DNA of 50,700 nt from Alcanivorax sp. (GTDB taxonomy: Bacteria > Pseudomonadota > Gammaproteobacteria > Pseudomonadales > Alcanivoracaceae): assembly GCA_013823245.1 (NCBI GenBank), contig PNLU01000010.1, forward strand, positions 1 to 50,700, written 5' to 3'. How positions within the stretch are numbered: position 1 is the first letter of the stretch; the number at the start of each line of letters is the position of its first letter. The position numbers and the translations under genes are program-made. This document shows, in pieces, positions 39,466-50,700 of this stretch. Under the pieces are notes generated by a model that searched no databases, had not been told where the DNA came from, and saw only the letters and a list, made by a program, of their open reading frames with translations.

Positions 39466-39515
39466 CTCGGGGTGTTTGCTGACAGATGCATATCGACAAC
39501 AACGCCGGAGGCTCC

Positions 39516-40385
39516 ATGGACAGCATCCTGACAACCACCGTGACCGTGTTTATCGTGCTCGCCGCCCTGTGGGAGATCCTGGTGGGGCGCACCCGCGACG
39601 GCCGCAAGACCAGACAGGACTGGCATGCCGCCTTTCTCAGCACCCTGATGATGGTGGTCGTGCAGCGCCCGCTGGTGCTGTTGCTGATTACCCTGGGCCT
39701 GGGCACTATGCTGCCCGGCAGCGCGGGTTCGCTGGCCTGGCTGGAGAAGGAATACTTCTGGCTGACACTGGTCGTGTTCTTCTGCATCGAGGAGCTGCTG
39801 CATGGCGCCGCCCACCTGTTCGCTCACGCCCGGCGGCCGAAAAATCGCCGCCTGCAATGGGTGCAAGCCTTCTTCAAGATGAGCCATCGCCCCCATCACC
39901 TGTCCGGCGGCCAGGACAACAAGGGCCAGTTGAGCGTAACCCAGACCTTCGTCAACGGCTGGGCCTGGTGGCTGATCCTGCCCAACTACTGGTTCCAGCT
40001 GCTGTGCCTGTACCTGGGTCTGGTCGAGGTCTTCCTCTACGCCACCGCGTTCAAGGGCGTGTGGGCGGCGCATACCCACGTCAACTGGAACTATGACCTC
40101 TATTTCCACAACCATCGCTGGGCCTGGGTGCGCAAGACCATGTGGGCCCTGTCTCACCTGCTGGTCTTCCCCACCCAGCATCACCACCATCACGCACGTG
40201 GCCCCAACTCGGCCCGCAACGTGACCTCGACCCTGGCGATCTACGACTGGCTGATCTTCGGTACCCTGGCGATCGAGAAAGAGAAGCCGAAGGTGTATGG
40301 CTGGCGGCAGAAAGACGACGAGGCCAACAGCGTGCTGAAACGCTACTTCAACTACGACGTGCGCCAGTACATGCCGAAAGGCTGA
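39516..40385 (+). CDS. Fatty acid hydroxylase/sterol desaturase family protein
   Basis: Integral-membrane di-iron enzyme candidate of 289 residues. Several hydrophobic segments surround histidine clusters: EELLHGAAH (about 90), HRPHH (about 122-126), HTHVNWN (about 186) and a run of five His in TQHHHHHARGP (about 219-229). These correspond to the eight-histidine pattern of the fatty acid hydroxylase superfamily. It would hydroxylate or desaturate a lipid using O2 and an electron donor; the substrate could be a fatty acid, carotenoid or sterol-like lipid. GGAGG at 39507-39511 sets the start at 39516 rather than the ATG at 39486. It is divergent from a LysR regulator. Confidence 0.85.
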   Translation: MDSILTTTVTVFIVLAALWEILVGRTRDGRKTRQDWHAAFLSTLMMVVVQRPLVLLLITLGLGTMLPGSAGSLAWLEKEYFWLTLVVFFCIEELLHGAAHLFAHARRPKNRRLQWVQAFFKMSHRPHHLSGGQDNKGQLSVTQTFVNGWAWWLILPNYWFQLLCLYLGLVEVFLYATAFKGVWAAHTHVNWNYDLYFHNHRWAWVRKTMWALSHLLVFPTQHHHHHARGPNSARNVTSTLAIYDWLIFGTLAIEKEKPKVYGWRQKDDEANSVLKRYFNYDVRQYMPKG

Positions 40386-40434
40386 GTTCTGTCCCAGCCT
40401 ACCTGCTCCCTTGCCCCTTCCTGCACGGCGGGCC

Positions 40435-40462
40435 TTTATTTTGGCCTGCCAACCTTTATACT
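40435..40462 (+). promoter_or_regulatory. Putative mnmG promoter
   Basis: TATACT at 40457-40462 is a good -10. TTTATT at 40435-40440, 16 bp upstream, is a weak -35. It lies 50 bp before the mnmG start in the 126-bp gap after the hydroxylase gene, where mnmG needs its own promoter because mnmE is not adjacent. Confidence 0.45.
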
Positions 40463-40511
40463 ACGCGCCCTTTCTGGTCATATTTTGAACAGGCCTTCGG
40501 GCTGAGGTGTC

Positions 40512-42434
40512 ATGGAGTATGCAACGCGTTTCGGCGTAATCGTGATCGGCGGTGGCCATGCGGGCACTGAGGCCGCGCTGGCGGCTGCGCGGATGGGCGT
40601 GCCGACGCTGCTGCTGACCCATAACATCGAAACCCTGGGGCAGATGAGCTGCAACCCGGCCATCGGCGGTATCGGCAAGAGTCATCTGGTGCGCGAGATC
40701 GACGCGCTGGGCGGCGCCATGGCGCGTGCCACCGACCGTGCCGGTATCCAGTTCCGCGTGCTCAATGCGCGCAAGGGCCCGGCGGTGCGGGCGACCCGTG
40801 CCCAGGCGGATCGCATCCTTTATAAGGCCGCCATTCGCGACATGCTGGAGAATCAGCCGAACCTGACGATTTTCCAGCAGGCGGTGGACGACCTGATTGT
40901 CGAGCAGGGCCGCTGTGTGGGCGCCGTGACCAACATGGGGCTGCGTTTCCGCGCCGAGGCGGTGGTGCTGTGCACCGGGACCTTCCTGGGCGGCGTCATT
41001 CATATCGGCCTGGACAATCATGGCGGCGGCCGCGCCGGTGATCCGGCCAGCAATGCGCTGTCGCGGCGTTTACGTGAGCTGCCGTTCCGGGTGGACCGAC
41101 TGAAAACCGGCACGCCGCCGCGCATCGATGGCAAGACCGTGGACTTCTCTGTCATGGAGGAGCAGTGGGGCGACACGCCCACGCCGGTCATGAGCTACCT
41201 GGGCTCGGTGGATGAGCATCCGCGTCAGGTGTGCTGCCATATCACCCACACCAACGAGCGCACCCATGACATCATCCGCAGCGGCTTTGATCGCTCGCCG
41301 ATGTTTGCCGGGGTGATCGAGGGCGTCGGGCCGCGTTATTGCCCGAGCATCGAGGACAAGGTCAATCGCTACGCGGACAAGACCAGCCATCAGATCTTTG
41401 TCGAGCCCGAAGGGCTGACCACTCATGAGCTGTACCCGAACGGCATCTCCACCAGCCTGCCCTTTGATGTGCAGCTGGCGGCGGTGCGCTCCATTCGTGG
41501 CTTCGAGCAGGCGCATATTACCCGCCCGGGCTACGCCATCGAATATGACTTCTTCAATCCCCAGGACCTGAAGCATTCCCTGGAGACGAAGCACATGCCC
41601 GGGCTGTTCTTCGCCGGCCAGATCAACGGCACCACGGGTTATGAAGAGGCGGGTGCCCAGGGTCTGCTGGCCGGGATCAACGCGGCGCTGCTGGCCAGAG
41701 AAGAGGCCGCCTGGTATCCGCAGCGCGACGAAGCGTATCTGGGAGTGCTGGTGGATGATCTGATCACCCACGGTACCCGTGAGCCGTACCGCATGTTTAC
41801 CAGCCGCGCCGAATACCGGTTGTTGCTGCGGGAAGACAACGCCGATCTGCGGCTGACCGAGCAAGGCCGCCGTCTGGGGCTGGTGGACGACCGCCGTTGG
41901 GCCGCGTTGTGCGCCAAGCGCGAGGGTGCCGAGCAGGAAATACAGCGGCTGCGTAATACCTGGGTGCGACCCGGCAGCGCCCGCTGTGACCAGGTCAGTG
42001 CCTTGCTGGACAAGCCGCTGGCCCATGAATACAACCTGATGGATCTGCTCAAGCGGCCGGAGCTCGACTATACCGCCCTGCTGGCGGCGGCCGAGCTGGC
42101 GCCCGCCGTGGCGGCGGTGGCCGAGCAGGTGGAGATCCAGGCCAAGTACGCCGGCTACATTGACCGTCAGGCGGACGAGGTCGCCCGCCTGCGGGCCAGC
42201 GAGGACACCCGGCTGCCTGCGGATCTGGATTACGGGCGGGTCAGTGGCCTGTCCAATGAGGTGCGGCAAAAGCTGGAGACGGCGCGGCCGCAGACGCTGG
42301 GTCAGGCGGGGCGGATTCAGGGCGTGACGCCCGCCGCGATTTCCCTGCTGCTGATTCACCTGAAGAAGCGTGCCGTGGGGCAGGCACAGACCTCAGACAC
42401 GACCGCAGACAGCACGGCGAGCCTGCAGGGATGA
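40512..42434 (+). CDS. mnmG: tRNA U34 carboxymethylaminomethyl-modifying enzyme MnmG (GidA)
   Basis: FAD- and NADH-dependent partner of MnmE that installs the cmnm5 group on uridine 34 of certain tRNAs. It has 640 residues (E. coli 629). The FAD motif is [20 protein letters not shown] (9-28), then [40 protein letters not shown] and the cysteine motif in [11 protein letters not shown], with [21 protein letters not shown] later. The C-terminal helical domain binds MnmE. It overlaps rsmG by four bases (ATGA). In related genomes mnmE is close upstream; here a fatty acid hydroxylase gene precedes it instead. Confidence 0.97.
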   Translation: MEYATRFGVIVIGGGHAGTEAALAAARMGVPTLLLTHNIETLGQMSCNPAIGGIGKSHLVREIDALGGAMARATDRAGIQFRVLNARKGPAVRATRAQADRILYKAAIRDMLENQPNLTIFQQAVDDLIVEQGRCVGAVTNMGLRFRAEAVVLCTGTFLGGVIHIGLDNHGGGRAGDPASNALSRRLRELPFRVDRLKTGTPPRIDGKTVDFSVMEEQWGDTPTPVMSYLGSVDEHPRQVCCHITHTNERTHDIIRSGFDRSPMFAGVIEGVGPRYCPSIEDKVNRYADKTSHQIFVEPEGLTTHELYPNGISTSLPFDVQLAAVRSIRGFEQAHITRPGYAIEYDFFNPQDLKHSLETKHMPGLFFAGQINGTTGYEEAGAQGLLAGINAALLAREEAAWYPQRDEAYLGVLVDDLITHGTREPYRMFTSRAEYRLLLREDNADLRLTEQGRRLGLVDDRRWAALCAKREGAEQEIQRLRNTWVRPGSARCDQVSALLDKPLAHEYNLMDLLKRPELDYTALLAAAELAPAVAAVAEQVEIQAKYAGYIDRQADEVARLRASEDTRLPADLDYGRVSGLSNEVRQKLETARPQTLGQAGRIQGVTPAAISLLLIHLKKRAVGQAQTSDTTADSTASLQG

Positions 42435-43072
42435 GCGCGGCACACCCTCTGGCCGGCCCGCTGGCGGCGGGTTGTGACGCCATGGGCGTGGCGCTGGACG
42501 CCGATCAGCAAGCCCGGCTGCTGGCCTATATCGATCTGCTGCACAAATGGAATGCGGCCTTCAATCTGACGGCGGTGCGCGAGCCCGCCGCCATGCTCAG
42601 CCGGCATATCCTGGACGCGCTGTCGGTGCTGCCGCATCTGGGGCCCGAGGCGGTGCTGGATGTCGGTACCGGCGCGGGCATCCCCGGGATTCCGCTGGCC
42701 ATCGCCCGGCCCGGGCAGCCGTTTGTGCTGCTCGACAGCAACGGCAAGAAAACCCGTTTTGTGCGTCAGGCGGTGCAGGCGCTGGGTCTGGAGCATGTGG
42801 AGGTTGTGCAGTCCCGCGTGGAACAGTACCGTAAGCCATCACCCCAGGTGATTTCCCGTGCCTTCGCACCCCTGCCGGAGATGCTCCGCCTGCTGGGCCA
42901 TATACTGGCCGGAGGCGGGCGCCTGTTGGCCATGAAGGCCGCCGCGGCCGAAGACGAAGTCGCAGCGCTGGCGGGGCACTGGCAAGTGAGCTTGCAACCG
43001 CTGCGGGTGCCGGGAAGTGACGGAGCAAGGCAGCTGGTGATCATCGAGCCATCGACGGAGAGCGTGCAGTGA
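42431..43072 (+). CDS. rsmG: 16S rRNA (guanine527-N7)-methyltransferase RsmG (GidB)
   Basis: SAM-dependent methylation of G527 in 16S rRNA. The protein has 213 residues (E. coli 207). Family features are [17 protein letters not shown] (about 36-52), the SAM motif [17 protein letters not shown] (about 74-90) and [16 protein letters not shown]. Loss of this enzyme gives low-level streptomycin resistance in E. coli. It is coupled by four-base overlaps both to mnmG (ATGA) and to parA (GTGA). A sequence resembling parS lies inside the gene (42810-42825). Confidence 0.97.
   Translation: MSAAHPLAGPLAAGCDAMGVALDADQQARLLAYIDLLHKWNAAFNLTAVREPAAMLSRHILDALSVLPHLGPEAVLDVGTGAGIPGIPLAIARPGQPFVLLDSNGKKTRFVRQAVQALGLEHVEVVQSRVEQYRKPSPQVISRAFAPLPEMLRLLGHILAGGGRLLAMKAAAAEDEVAALAGHWQVSLQPLRVPGSDGARQLVIIEPSTESVQ
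42810..42825. other. parS-like 16-mer inside rsmG
   Basis: AGTCCCGCGTGGAACA matches 13 of 16 positions of the centromere-like sequence TGTTCCACGTGGAACA. The right half is exact (CGTGGAACA) and the left half is imperfect. It is 244 bp upstream of parA, where parS sites often cluster. Mismatches in the left half may prevent ParB binding, so this is a candidate only. Confidence 0.3.
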
Positions 43073-43887
43073 CGACGGTATTTGCCATTGCCAACCAGAA
43101 AGGCGGGGTCGGCAAGACGACCTCCAGCGTGAACCTGGCGGCATCGCTGGCCGCAACGCGCAAGCGCGTGCTGCTGGTGGACATCGACCCGCAGGGCAAC
43201 GCCACTTCGGGCTCCGGGGTCGACAAGCACGAGACCGAATACACGATTTATGACGTGCTCATGGAAGAAGTGCCGGTGGAGCAGGCCATTGTCGGCACAC
43301 CGGAGGCATCGGGTTTTGACCTGCTGGTGGCCAATGGTGACCTGACCGCCGCCGAAGTGCAGCTGCTGGACATGAAGATGAAAGAGTTCCGGCTGCGCAA
43401 TGCCCTGGCACGGGTGCGCAACCGTTACGACTACATCCTGATCGACTGCCCGCCGTCCCTGAACATGCTGACGGTGAACGCGCTGACCGCTGCCGATTCC
43501 GTGATTGTGCCGATCCAGTGCGAGTATTACGCGCTGGAAGGCCTGACCTCGCTGCTCAACACCATCGACAAGATCAGCAGCGTGCTGAACCCGAAACTGC
43601 ACATCGGTGGTTTGCTGCGGACCATGTATGATCCGCGCAACAGCCTCTCCAACGACGTCTCCAATCAGTTGATCAGCCATTTCGGCGACAAGGTGTATCG
43701 CACCATCATTCCCCGCAACGTGCGTCTGGCGGAAGCGCCCAGCCACGGTGCGCCGGTGATCAGCTACGACGCCAAGTCACGCGGGGCGATCAGTTATCTG
43801 GCGCTGGCAGGGGAAATCCTGCGTCGCGAACAGGCACTCAAACAGGCCGCACAACAGGCCGAGACACAGACAGCAAAGGTGGAATAA
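43069..43887 (+). CDS. parA: Chromosome-partitioning ATPase ParA (Soj)
   Basis: Deviant Walker A ATPase that drives segregation of origin-proximal DNA with ParB. It has 272 residues. The deviant P-loop KGGVGKTTSSVNLA (11-24) has the signature Lys11 and Lys16. Walker A' continues with LLVDIDPQGNATSG (about 35-48) and Walker B with YILIDCPPSL (about 121-130). It starts with GTG at 43069, overlapping the rsmG stop. The lack of an N-terminal helix-turn-helix puts it in the short chromosomal Soj class. parB follows by 3 bp. Confidence 0.97.
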   Translation: MTTVFAIANQKGGVGKTTSSVNLAASLAATRKRVLLVDIDPQGNATSGSGVDKHETEYTIYDVLMEEVPVEQAIVGTPEASGFDLLVANGDLTAAEVQLLDMKMKEFRLRNALARVRNRYDYILIDCPPSLNMLTVNALTAADSVIVPIQCEYYALEGLTSLLNTIDKISSVLNPKLHIGGLLRTMYDPRNSLSNDVSNQLISHFGDKVYRTIIPRNVRLAEAPSHGAPVISYDAKSRGAISYLALAGEILRREQALKQAAQQAETQTAKVE

Positions 43888-43890
43888 GGC

Positions 43891-44787
43891 ATGGCAGCCA
43901 AGCGTAAAGGTGGTTTGAGCAAAGGGCTGGATGCACTGCTGAGCCACAACAGCCCGGCGCCCCGCGAAGAGGTCAGCCTGGAGACAACACCGGTCGCAGA
44001 CGGCACGCCCCGAGACGGCGACCTGCGCAAGCTGCCGGTGGAGCTGATGCAGCGTGGCCGCTATCAGCCGCGCCGCGACATGTCTCCGGAGGCGCTCGAA
44101 GAACTGGCCGAGTCGATCCGCGCCCAGGGGGTGATGCAGCCCATCGTGGTGCGCCCCATCGGCGACAAGCGTTATGAAATCATCGCCGGTGAGCGGCGCT
44201 GGCGCGCGGCCCAGCTGGCAGGTCTGGAGACTATCCCGGCGGTGATTCGCGAGGTGCCGGACGAAGCGGCCATCGCCATGGCGCTGATCGAGAATATCCA
44301 GCGTGAAGATCTGAACCCGATGGAAGAGGCCCTGGCCCTGGCTCGCCTGAAAGACGAGTTCAGTCTGACGCATCAGCAGGTAGCGGACGCGGTGGGCAAA
44401 TCGCGCACCATGATTACCAACCTGCTGCGCCTGATCAGCCTGGAAGAAGAAGTGCGTAAGTTGCTGGAGCATGGCGACCTGGAGATGGGGCATGCGCGCG
44501 CGCTTCTGGCGCTGACCGGACAGAACCAGACCGAGGCGGCCCGCATGGTGGTGGCGCGTGGTCTGAATGTACGTCAGACCGAAGCGCTGGTGCGTGACTT
44601 CGACAAGGTGCGGGCGGCGCCAGCGCCACAGCGGGAAGATCCGAACGTGCGCCAGTTGATGAACGACCTGTCTGATCGTCTGGGTGCGCCGGTGGCCATT
44701 CGTCAGGGCAGTGGCGGCAAGGGCAAGCTGGTGATCAGCTATAACAGCCTGGACGAGCTGGACGGTATCCTCGCACACATCAAGTAA
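43891..44787 (+). CDS. parB: Chromosome-partitioning protein ParB (Spo0J)
   Basis: CTP-dependent DNA clamp that loads at parS and spreads. It has 298 residues. An N-terminal ParA-interacting basic patch (KRKGGLSKGLDALLS, 4-18) precedes the CTP-binding ParB/Srx domain with GVMQPIVVRP and the key GERRWRAAQLAG (about 96-107). The IALIENIQREDLNPMEEA block follows as AMALIENIQREDLNPMEEAL. The DNA-binding helix-turn-helix is around HQQVADAVGKSRTMITNLLR (about 160-179). The C-terminal dimerisation domain ends near LDELDGILAHIK. It is directly downstream of parA in one transcription unit. Confidence 0.97.
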   Translation: MAAKRKGGLSKGLDALLSHNSPAPREEVSLETTPVADGTPRDGDLRKLPVELMQRGRYQPRRDMSPEALEELAESIRAQGVMQPIVVRPIGDKRYEIIAGERRWRAAQLAGLETIPAVIREVPDEAAIAMALIENIQREDLNPMEEALALARLKDEFSLTHQQVADAVGKSRTMITNLLRLISLEEEVRKLLEHGDLEMGHARALLALTGQNQTEAARMVVARGLNVRQTEALVRDFDKVRAAPAPQREDPNVRQLMNDLSDRLGAPVAIRQGSGGKGKLVISYNSLDELDGILAHIK

Positions 44788-44850
44788 CCTGCCTTCACGC
44801 GGGCGGGGCCGACTTTGGTCGCGAACTGCCCGACAATCAGCCGGTTGCGG

Positions 44851-44879
44851 TTGATACCTGACCGGCATATCCCTATACT
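44851..44879 (+). promoter_or_regulatory. Sigma-70 promoter of the ATP synthase operon
   Basis: TTGATA (44851-44856) and TATACT (44874-44879) are separated by the optimal 17 bp, each one or two bases from consensus. The site lies in the 168-bp parB-atpI gap, 76 bp upstream of the atpI start. It is the only good promoter-like pair in that gap, and no terminator was seen after parB, so some read-through from parAB is possible. Confidence 0.75.
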
Positions 44880-44955
44880 CTGCGCCCCAAGATAAGGGTC
44901 CCCCCAGACCCCCGGATGGCGGCCTCGCGGCGTGGGGCTTGCCGGATGAAAAAAC

Positions 44956-46297
<1,342 letters not shown>

Positions 46298-46316
46298 CAG
46301 GGTGTGTTTCAAGTAA

Positions 46317-46565
<249 letters not shown>

Positions 46566-46620
46566 GCAAGCGGTACTCGACACACCCCGCAAGGGTAATT
46601 CAGGTATTTGAGGTGTTGGC

Positions 46621-47091
46621 ATGAACATGAATGCGACACTGCTCGGGCAGGCGATCTGGTTCCTCGCGTTCGTCTACTTCTGCATGAAGTTTGTCTGGCC
46701 GCCGATCATCAAGGCGCTGGAAGAACGTCGTCAGAAGATTGCCGAGGGGCTTAACGCCGCTGACCGGGCCGAGCGTGATCTTGAACTGGCCCAGCAGAAA
46801 GCGTCCGAGAATATGGTAGAAGCCAAGGCCAAGGCTGCCGAGATCATCGAGCAGGCGAACCGGCGGGCTGGCCAGATTCTCGAAGAAGCCAAGGCTCAGG
46901 CGCGCGTTGAAGGCGAGCGTCTTGTAGCCAGAGCCCAGGGCGAGATCGAACAGGAAATCAACCAGGCGCGTGAACAACTGCGTAAAGAGGTGTCAGCATT
47001 GGCACTGGCTGGCGCCGAGAAGGTGCTGGGCGCAGAAGTGAACCGTGACGCTCACAAGCAGCTGCTTGAGCAGTTGGCGGCTGAACTCTGA
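46621..47091 (+). CDS. atpF: ATP synthase F0 subunit b
   Basis: Peripheral-stalk subunit of 156 residues, the same length as E. coli b. An N-terminal membrane anchor (about 5-26, [15 protein letters not shown]) begins with [11 protein letters not shown] long charged helix rich in Ala, Glu, Lys and Arg forms the dimeric coiled coil. It ends in the delta-binding region with [14 protein letters not shown]. It lies 55 bp after atpE, with no separate promoter evident. Confidence 0.97.
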   Translation: MNMNATLLGQAIWFLAFVYFCMKFVWPPIIKALEERRQKIAEGLNAADRAERDLELAQQKASENMVEAKAKAAEIIEQANRRAGQILEEAKAQARVEGERLVARAQGEIEQEINQAREQLRKEVSALALAGAEKVLGAEVNRDAHKQLLEQLAAEL

Positions 47092-47106
47092 CTGAACGGA
47101 TAACCC

Positions 47107-47646
47107 ATGGCTGAACTGACCACCATCGCTCGTCCGTACGCCAAGGCAGCCTTCCGGTTTGCGCAGGAGCAGAACGCCTTTGCGCAGTGGGAAACGATGC
47201 TCGGGCTGGCCGCCGCTGTAGCGGACGACCCCGTTATGCGGTCGTTCCTGCGGCAACCGTCTCTGGGCGGCAAGCAGAAAGCTGACGCCTTCATTGATGT
47301 GTGCGGCGAGGACGTCCTGGACGAAAGCGGTCGTAACTTCGTCGCTCTGCTGGCGGATAACGGCCGTCTGGCACTGGTGCCGGTGATCTTCACGCTGTTC
47401 CATGCGCTGGTCGCAGAGCAGCAAGCCATTGTCGACGCAGAAATCGTGTCGGCGCATGAGCTTGATGCGGCAGATGTGGAGCGACTGGTGGCGGCATTGA
47501 AGAAACGCCTGGGCCGCGAAGTAAGAGCAACCAGCACCGTCGATGCCAGCCTTCAGGGCGGCGTTGTCATCCGTGCCGGCGATACCGTTATAGATGGCAG
47601 TGTGCGCGGCAGATTGGCCCGCCTGGCCGAGCAAATGAACTCTTGA
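47107..47646 (+). CDS. atpH: ATP synthase F1 subunit delta
   Basis: Links the peripheral stalk to the top of the F1 head. It has 179 residues (E. coli 177). The N-terminal helical domain begins with TTIARPYAKAAFRFA and binds alpha. The C-terminal part contains the typical delta wording VDASLQGGVVIRAGDTVIDG (about 145-164). It starts 15 bp after atpF and lies 17 bp before atpA. Confidence 0.97.
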   Translation: MAELTTIARPYAKAAFRFAQEQNAFAQWETMLGLAAAVADDPVMRSFLRQPSLGGKQKADAFIDVCGEDVLDESGRNFVALLADNGRLALVPVIFTLFHALVAEQQAIVDAEIVSAHELDAADVERLVAALKKRLGREVRATSTVDASLQGGVVIRAGDTVIDGSVRGRLARLAEQMNS

Positions 47647-47663
47647 GTTTGAGGGATTGAAGC

Positions 47664-49208
47664 ATGCAGCAACTCAACCCGTCCGAAATCAGCGAGATTA
47701 TCAAGCAGCGCATCGCGAAGCTTGACGTCTCCACCCAGGCGCGTAATGAAGGTACGGTGGTTTCCGTATCCGACGGTATTGTGCGTATCCATGGTCTTGC
47801 CGACGTCATGTACGGTGAAATGATCGAGTTCGAGGGCGGCGTATTCGGCATGGCCCTCAACCTCGAGCAGGACTCCGTTGGCGCGGTGGTGCTGGGCGAC
47901 TACCTGGGCGTGGCCGAAGGCCAGAAAGTCCAGTGTACCGGCCGTATTCTGGAAGTGCCGGTGGGCCCGGAACTGCTCGGCCGCGTGGTCGATGCGCTGG
48001 GTAACCCGATTGACGGCAAAGGCCCGCTTAACACCAAGATCACCGATGCGGTCGAGAAAGTGGCCCCGGGTGTGATCTGGCGTCAGTCGGTAGACCAGCC
48101 GGTACAGACCGGTCTGAAGGCCATCGATGCGATGACCCCGGTCGGTCGTGGCCAGCGTGAGCTGATCATTGGTGACCGCCAGATCGGTAAGACCGCGATT
48201 GCCGTCGACACCATCATCAACCAGAAAGATTCCGGCATTAAGTGTATCTACGTTGCTATTGGTCAGAAGCAGTCGACCATCGCCAACGTGGTGCGCAAGC
48301 TGGAAGAGCATGGCGCGCTGGAGAACACCATCATCGTCGCCGCGTCCGCCTCCGATCCGGCGGCCATGCAGTACCTGGCACCGTTTGCCGGTTGCTCCAT
48401 GGGCGAATACTTCCGTGATCGTGGTGAAGATGCGCTGGTCGTTTATGACGATCTGACCAAGCAGGCCTGGGCCTATCGCCAGATCTCCCTGCTGCTGCGC
48501 CGTCCGCCGGGCCGTGAAGCCTACCCGGGTGACGTGTTCTATCTGCACTCCCGTTTGCTGGAACGCGCCGCTCGAGTCAACCCGGACTACGTGGAACAGT
48601 TCACCAAGGGCGAAGTGAAAGGCAAGACCGGTTCCCTGACCGCGCTGCCGATCATTGAAACCCAGGCGGGTGACGTCTCTGCCTTCGTACCGACCAACGT
48701 GATCTCCATTACCGATGGCCAGATCTTCGTTGAGACCGACCTGTTCAACGCCGGTATCCGTCCGGCCATGAACGCCGGTATCTCGGTATCCCGTGTGGGG
48801 GGCGCTGCGCAGACCAAGATCATCAAGAAGCTCGGCGGCGGTATTCGTCTGGCGCTGGCCCAGTATCGTGAACTGGCGGCGTTCGCCCAGTTCGCTTCGG
48901 ATCTGGACGAAGCAACCCGTGCCCAGCTGGAGCATGGTCAGCGCGCCACCGAGCTGATGAAACAGAAGCAGTACAGCCCGCAGTCTGTCGCTGAAATGGG
49001 CGTCATGCTGTATGCCGTGAACGAAGGGTTCCTCAAGGACATCCCGCTCGACAAGATCGGCAAGTTCGAGGCGTCGCTGCTGGCGTACATGAACAGCGAA
49101 TGCAAGGCGTTGATGGACAAGATCAACGAGAAAGGTGACTTCAACGGCGAGATCGAATCCGGCATCAAGGAAGCGATCGAGCAGTTCAAGGCTACCCAGA
49201 CCTGGTAA
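47664..49208 (+). CDS. atpA: ATP synthase F1 subunit alpha
   Basis: Non-catalytic nucleotide-binding subunit, 514 residues (E. coli 513). The P-loop is [13 protein letters not shown] (about 169-181). The alpha-specific block [20 protein letters not shown] follows in the order [10 protein letters not shown] and [13 protein letters not shown]. The arginine finger region is [11 protein letters not shown] (about 371-381). The N-terminal beta-barrel starts with [17 protein letters not shown]. Its sequence is highly conserved, as expected. Strong use of preferred codons fits high expression. Confidence 0.98.
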   Translation: MQQLNPSEISEIIKQRIAKLDVSTQARNEGTVVSVSDGIVRIHGLADVMYGEMIEFEGGVFGMALNLEQDSVGAVVLGDYLGVAEGQKVQCTGRILEVPVGPELLGRVVDALGNPIDGKGPLNTKITDAVEKVAPGVIWRQSVDQPVQTGLKAIDAMTPVGRGQRELIIGDRQIGKTAIAVDTIINQKDSGIKCIYVAIGQKQSTIANVVRKLEEHGALENTIIVAASASDPAAMQYLAPFAGCSMGEYFRDRGEDALVVYDDLTKQAWAYRQISLLLRRPPGREAYPGDVFYLHSRLLERAARVNPDYVEQFTKGEVKGKTGSLTALPIIETQAGDVSAFVPTNVISITDGQIFVETDLFNAGIRPAMNAGISVSRVGGAAQTKIIKKLGGGIRLALAQYRELAAFAQFASDLDEATRAQLEHGQRATELMKQKQYSPQSVAEMGVMLYAVNEGFLKDIPLDKIGKFEASLLAYMNSECKALMDKINEKGDFNGEIESGIKEAIEQFKATQTW

Positions 49209-49231
49209 TCGTTGCGTAGAAGGATAGTCCT

Positions 49232-50107
49232 ATGGCCGGCGCGAAAGAGGTACGTACCAAAATCGCCAGTGTCCAGAGCACGCGGAAGATCACCCGTGCG
49301 ATGGAGATGGTGGCCGCAAGCAAGATGCGCAAGGCGCAGGATCGGATGGCGGCAACCAAGCCTTACGCCACCCGTATCCGCAACGTGATTGCGCATCTGG
49401 CCAATGCTGATGTCGAGTACCAGCACCCGTTCCTTGAGGAACGGGAGGTGCGCAGAGTGGCGTATATTGTGGTGTCGTCAGACCGCGGCTTGTGTGGTGG
49501 CCTGAACGTCAACCTGTTCAAGGCCATGCTGCGTGAGGCAAGAAACTGGGACAAGCAGGGTGTCGAGGTGCAGTACAGCACCATCGGCAACAAGGCGATC
49601 AGTTTCTTCCGCAGCTTCGGTGGCAATGTGACCACCACCGTCACCGGGCTGGGCGATGCGCCGCACCTGAGCGATCTGCTGGGCACCATCAAGGCGGTGG
49701 TTGATGCCTTTGAAAAGGGCGAAGTGGATCGTGTCTACCTGGTGTACAACGAGTTCGTGAACACCATGACCCAGGCGCCGCTGGTGCAGCAAATGCTGCC
49801 GCTGCCGGCCGAGGACGTGGACGAATTCCGTGGCAAGGATCAGCAGCACGGCTGGGATTACATCTACGAGCCGGCACCGAAGGCACTGATCGACGGTCTG
49901 TTGCTGCGTTATATCGAAACCCAGGTGTATCAGGCGGTGGTCGAGAACAACGCCTGTGAGCAGGCCGCGCGGATGGTTGCCATGAAGGCCGCCACCGACA
50001 ACGCCGGCGGCCTGATCCGGGATCTGGAGCTCCTGTATAACAAGGCCCGTCAGGCCGCGATTACCCAGGAAATCTCCGAAATTGTTAGTGGTGCCGCAGC
50101 GGTCTGA
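49232..50107 (+). CDS. atpG: ATP synthase F1 subunit gamma
   Basis: Central rotor shaft, 291 residues (E. coli 287). The N-terminal helix begins [20 protein letters not shown] and contains [17 protein letters not shown] (about 20-36). The Rossmann-like middle has [18 protein letters not shown] (about 80-97). The C-terminal helix shows the conserved [20 protein letters not shown], split as AATDNAGG and [18 protein letters not shown]. These two helices form the coiled coil inside the alpha3beta3 head. AAGGA precedes the ATG. Confidence 0.97.
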   Translation: MAGAKEVRTKIASVQSTRKITRAMEMVAASKMRKAQDRMAATKPYATRIRNVIAHLANADVEYQHPFLEEREVRRVAYIVVSSDRGLCGGLNVNLFKAMLREARNWDKQGVEVQYSTIGNKAISFFRSFGGNVTTTVTGLGDAPHLSDLLGTIKAVVDAFEKGEVDRVYLVYNEFVNTMTQAPLVQQMLPLPAEDVDEFRGKDQQHGWDYIYEPAPKALIDGLLLRYIETQVYQAVVENNACEQAARMVAMKAATDNAGGLIRDLELLYNKARQAAITQEISEIVSGAAAV

Positions 50108-50128
50108 CCGTGCGGACAAGCAAGCTGA

Positions 50129-50700
<572 letters not shown>

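Noticed and set aside
39486-39515. Upstream ATG at 39486 as the start of the fatty acid hydroxylase gene
   Set aside because: GGAGG at 39507-39511 points to the ATG at 39516; the extra ten residues add no recognisable feature.
40180-40200. Run of five histidines resembling an artificial tag
   Set aside because: It falls at the expected C-terminal histidine cluster of the fatty acid hydroxylase superfamily and is native sequence.
48584-48599. Second parS-like sequence in atpA (ACGTGGAACA)
   Set aside because: Only about 12 of 16 positions match and the left half is unrelated; it lies in a highly conserved coding stretch.

Overview
The window reads as a stretch of a GC-rich gammaproteobacterial chromosome, most likely from the Alcanivorax group (inference). 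The main pointers are a wax ester synthase/DGAT (28868-30244) that closely resembles my recollection of the Alcanivorax AtfA1 enzyme, an AlkK-type acyl-CoA ligase, and the order mnmG-rsmG-parA-parB-atpIBEFHAGD, which in Pseudomonas-like gammaproteobacteria lies just clockwise of oriC. No tRNA, rRNA, CRISPR array, insertion sequence, prophage or plasmid gene was recognised. Genes are tightly packed and no gene-free gap reaches 300 bp; the largest are 12209-12482 and 26368-26642, both about 275 bp.

Layout. 1-286: edge sequence with two DnaA-box-like nonamers, then a small zinc-ribbon-like protein. 303-5671: fumC, an AlkK-type fatty acid-CoA ligase, then a CBS-domain sensor kinase with a double-receiver response regulator. 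5724-10791: a YgjP-type metalloprotein followed by an ABC ATPase/FtsX-like permease/HlyD-type adaptor operon. 10868-15068: gdhA, a 33-bp perfect inverted repeat, htpG behind a sigma-32-like promoter, and pdxH. 15201-17694: an envelope lipoprotein, an AsmA-like protein and a DUF2750 protein. 17811-21576: a low-GC hot-dog thioesterase facing a coupled kinase pair, a multi-spanning sensor kinase and a receiver-kinase hybrid that recall the Ralstonia PhcS/PhcR pair. 21676-26367: rapA, a HopJ-domain protein, small unknowns, a GIY-YIG protein and a cold-shock protein. 26643-28843: nfeD and a slipin. 28868-31083: an SDR plus wax ester synthase operon. 31260-40385: a 7TMR-DISM hybrid kinase, an acyl-CoA dehydrogenase, an Ntn amide hydrolase, a NhaP2-type antiporter, and a divergent LysR/fatty acid hydroxylase pair. 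40512-50700: mnmG, rsmG, parA, parB and the ATP synthase operon, cut by the window edge inside atpD.

How they fit together. Fatty-acid activation, beta-oxidation, wax ester storage, acyl thioester hydrolysis and lipid hydroxylation recur across the window, interleaved with three sensor-kinase systems. This suits a lipid- or hydrocarbon-using marine bacterium (inference).

The most interesting candidate for an undescribed system is 17699-21674. The thioesterase gene and the PhcS/PhcR-like kinase operon each have the same dyad upstream, TGATRGCA-N3-TGCCATCA, about 90-100 bp before the start codon; I found no third dyad copy by eye. I propose a lipid-derived signalling circuit in which the thioesterase and the sensor share a regulator. 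That function is inference; the dyads, the gene arrangement and the domain content are read directly from the sequence.
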